NCBI GenBank assembly: GCA_029582155.1
Contig: CM055899.1
Location: 79,387,219-79,451,218 of the forward strand
Direction of reading: 5' to 3'
Origin: Panopea generosa
Taxonomy: Eukaryota; Mollusca; Bivalvia; Adapedonta; Hiatellidae
DNA length: 64,000 nucleotides
This document shows, one piece after another, positions 61,258 to 64,000 of this stretch. The position numbers and the translations under genes are program-made. Each line of letters opens with the position of its first letter. The stretch's first letter is position 1. The notes under the pieces were generated by a model that was given only the letters and a program-made list of their open reading frames with translations, was not told the origin of the DNA and ran no database searches.

Positions 61258-63030
61258 TTATTAAGTCTGATGTGTATAGTATACTACTACAGTTGGACTG
61301 ATGTGTATAGTAAACTGATACAGTTGGTTTGATGTGTATAGTATACTGATACAGTTGGTTTGATGTGTATAGTATACTGATACAGTCAGTCTGATGTGTA
61401 TAGTATACTGATACAGTTGGTATGATGTGTATAGTAAACTGATACAGTTGGTTTGATGTGTACAGTATACTGATACAGTTGGTTTGATGTGTATAGTATA
61501 CTACTACAGTTGGTCTGATGTGTATAGTATACTACTACAGTTGGTCTGATGTGTATGGTAAACTGATACAGTTGGTTTGATGTGTATAGTATACTGATAC
61601 AGTTGGTTTGATGTGTATAGTATACTACTACAGTCAGTCTGATGTGTATAGTATACTGATACAGTTGGTCTCATGTGTATAGTATACTGATACAGTTGGT
61701 CTGATGTGTATAGTATACTGATACAGTTGGTCTGATGTGTATAGTAAACTGATACAGTTGGCTTGATGTGTATAGTATACTGATACAGTTGGTCTGATGT
61801 ATATAGTATACTGATACAGTTGGTCTGATGTGTAAAGTATACTGATACAGTTGGTCTCATGTGTATAGTATACTGATACAGTTGGTCTGATGAATATAGT
61901 ATACTGATACAGTTGGTCTCATGTGTATAGTATACTGATACAGTTGGTCTGATGTGTATAGTATACTGATACAGTTGGTCTGATGTGTATAGTAAACTGA
62001 TACAGTTGGTTTGATGTGTATAGTATACTGATACAGTTGGTTTGATGTGTACAGTATACTGATACAGTCAGTATGATGTGTAAAGTATACTGATACAGTT
62101 GGTCTGATGTGTATAGTATACTGATACAGTTGGTTTGCTGTGTATAGTAAACTGATACAGTTGGTCTGATGTGTATAGTATACTGATACAGATGGTCTGA
62201 TGTGTAGAGTATACTGATACAGTTGGTCTGCTGTGTATAGTATACTGATACAGTTGGTCTGATGTGTATAGTATACTGATACAGTTGGTCTGATGTGTAT
62301 AGTATACTGATACAGTTGGTCTGATGTGTATAGTAAACTGATACAGTTGGTCTGATGTGTATAGTATACTGATACAGTTGGTCTCATGTGTATAGTATAC
62401 TGATACAGTTGGTCTGATGTGTATAGTATACTGATACAGTTGGTCTGATGTGTATAGTATACTGATACAGTTGGTCTGATGTGTATAGTATACTGATGCA
62501 GTTGGTCTGATGTTTATAGTATACTACTACAGTTGGTTTGATGTGTATAGTATACTGATACAGTTGGTCTAATGTGTATAGTATACTGATACAGTTGGTC
62601 TGATGTGTATAGCATACTCATAGAGTTGGTCTGATGTGTATAGCATACTGATACAGTTGGTCTGATGTGTAAAGTATAATACTACAGTTGGTCTGATGTG
62701 TATGGTAAACTGATACAGTTTGTTTGATGTGTATAGTATACTACTACAGTTGGTCTGATGTGTATAGTATACTGATACAGTTGGTCTGATGTGTATAGTT
62801 TACAGATACAGTTGATATGATTGTATAGTATACTGATAGAGTTGGTCTGATGTATATAGTATACTGATACAGTTGGTCTGATGTGTATAGTATACTGATA
62901 CAGTTGGACTGATGTATAAAGTATACTGATACAGTTGGTCTGATGTGTATAGTATACTGATACAGTTGGTCTGATGTATATAGTTACAGTTGGTCGGATG
63001 TATATAGTATACTACTACTATAGTTGGTGG
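61258..63030. repeat. 31-bp minisatellite array, about 57 units
   Basis: Unit: ACAGTTGGTCTGATGTGTAT then AGTATACTGAT. Variants (TTTGATG, TACTACTACAG, AAACTGAT) are interspersed. Frames of up to 176 codons on the minus strand are by-products: three units make 93 bases, a whole number of codons. Confidence 0.97.
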
Positions 63031-63404
63031 TTTTAACCTCTAGACTAGTCTTGTTAACCTTCTTCTCTTGACTTTCTAAAAGGCAAGTGTATTGACAGTT
63101 TCTGATAAAATGCCTGATCGGTTGAAATAAACAATATAATTATCTAATATACAGTAGATGCTATTGGAACAAATTGTTCAGATGGTTTTTCAATATTCAT
63201 TCTTTATAAGTTCTGTTTTAATGCAACAAATATGTTAGATGAGGAACCTGCAATGATCAAGATAAAGAGAAATATTTTGTTAAAATATGTGCCATATTGC
63301 AAATGTGTTTGTCTTAACCAATCAAAGCTTACTTCCTGTTTCAGTATTTTTTCTTAATTAAGTATCAGGGATTTCAATAAATGTTTGGGCTGAACATATT
63401 TCCA
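63031..63404. other. Intergenic, no gene seen
   Basis: Nothing recognised. Confidence 0.5.
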
Positions 63405-63665
63405 AGATAGCACTGAACATGGGTGTGTTATTTTTCTACATTCTTCCCTTCTATGTCAGTACACTAAATCAACCGCTTCTCAAGGTTAATTAAGTCAGTT
63501 TTAGAGAAGACTTCTTCCTGTTCTGCAGACCACCTTTTAATGGCACTGGTAATATCATCATCATCAAGTTTCTTGCCTTGCATGACTTTCTTCAGGTTTA
63601 AAAACTCATGTGGCAGAGGTTCATAGCCGTAGGCCCTCACAGCTGTCATTTCATCTTGACAAGTC
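63405..63665 (-). pseudogene. Mariner-type transposase C-terminal remnant
   Basis: The minus strand encodes FLNLKKVMQGKKLDDDDITS, then WSAEQEEVFSKTDLINLEKR, a stop, and CTDIEGKNVEK. This fits the mariner C-terminal pattern LKK.LxG..F..D.D, FF..GI..L..RW.KCI...GDYVEK. The frame is broken by at least one stop and the catalytic domain is absent. A (GAT)n run at about 63676-63694 extends the open frame upstream artificially. Confidence 0.55.
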
Positions 63666-63759
63666 AATAGATAAGATGATGATGATGATGATGGTCCAAC
63701 ACATGTCATTCAATAGTGATTTGAGGAGTAAGGAGTAGCCTGATTAAAAATTGGCATGA

Positions 63760-63900
63760 ATGAACTAGAGGAGCGGAGGCTAAGTTACTAAGCAGTGACT
63801 TGGAAGGGGACAATGTCTACCCTGGAAATGTGTTCGAATCAAGACTTACCGACACCCCCTCATATCATACCAATTCTCTTTTAGAAAAGCAAGTGTTGAC
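63760..63900 (+). repeat. Possible tRNA-like SINE fragment
   Basis: GGAGGCTAAGTTACTAAGCA and a B-box-like GTGTTCGAATCAAG occur in tRNA-like spacing. Weak; no second copy in the window. The last 100 bases hold nothing recognised. Confidence 0.3.
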
Positions 63901-64000
63901 GGTGATCAAGACTAACTATATGGCTACCTAGTGTGTTTGATTGACTTAAATTAGTAATCTGTGATACTTGATAATATCAATGACTTACATAGAGAAGGAT

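Noticed and set aside
61504-62387. Frames of 118 and 176 codons on the minus strand
   Set aside because: By-products of the 31-bp array (93 bases is three units).

Overview
This is an AT-rich, intron-rich animal sequence. The repeat content (several tRNA-derived SINE families, TIR elements, and a dispersed repeat opening AGCTCACCTGAGCC that I recall as common in bivalves) and the host gene point to a mollusc, most likely a bivalve. A 500-base run of N (24838-25337) marks an assembly gap. Only one host gene can be supported. Most of the rest is transposon debris and minisatellite arrays.

The host gene lies on the + strand from 18871 to 59456. Eleven exons with consistent splice phases encode about 427 residues. 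The visible protein matches rabaptin (RABEP1/2, the Rab5 effector) at its N-terminal coiled coil and again at its C-terminal coiled coils, including the Rab5-binding segment [13 protein letters not shown]. It then ends in a complete FYVE zinc finger with eight cysteines and the RKHHCR and RVC motifs, which vertebrate rabaptins lack. A FGPL motif of the kind bound by GGA/AP-1 ear domains sits at residues 7-10. The long middle part of vertebrate rabaptin is not visible; it may be absent or lie in the gap.

Layout. 1-18780: intergenic, with a 22-bp array (1341-2320), a 73-bp array (2847-5987), SINEs, Tc1-like fragments, a Ty3/gypsy fossil, MITEs, an unrecognised minus-strand coding remnant and a decayed minisatellite. 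18783-24830: promoter-like motifs and exons 1-4, with a tandem array of tRNA-like SINE heads in intron 1. 23407-46195: a 22.8-kb intron holding the gap, a Ty3/gypsy fossil, a 16-bp array (28328-31517), a 39-bp array (32411-35725), a PIF/Harbinger transposon with nuclease and Myb-like genes (35726 to about 41431) and an internally deleted LINE (about 41580-43875). 46196-59456: exons 5-11, with SINEs, a nested pair of repeats, an internally deleted Tc1/mariner element inserted in a 32-bp minisatellite, and a pogo-like MITE. 59457-64000: 3' UTR with internal tandem repeats, a 31-bp array (61258-63030) and a mariner C-terminal remnant.

I see no rRNA, no CRISPR array and no convincing functional tRNA gene. 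Family assignments rest on remembered protein and repeat motifs, not on a database search.
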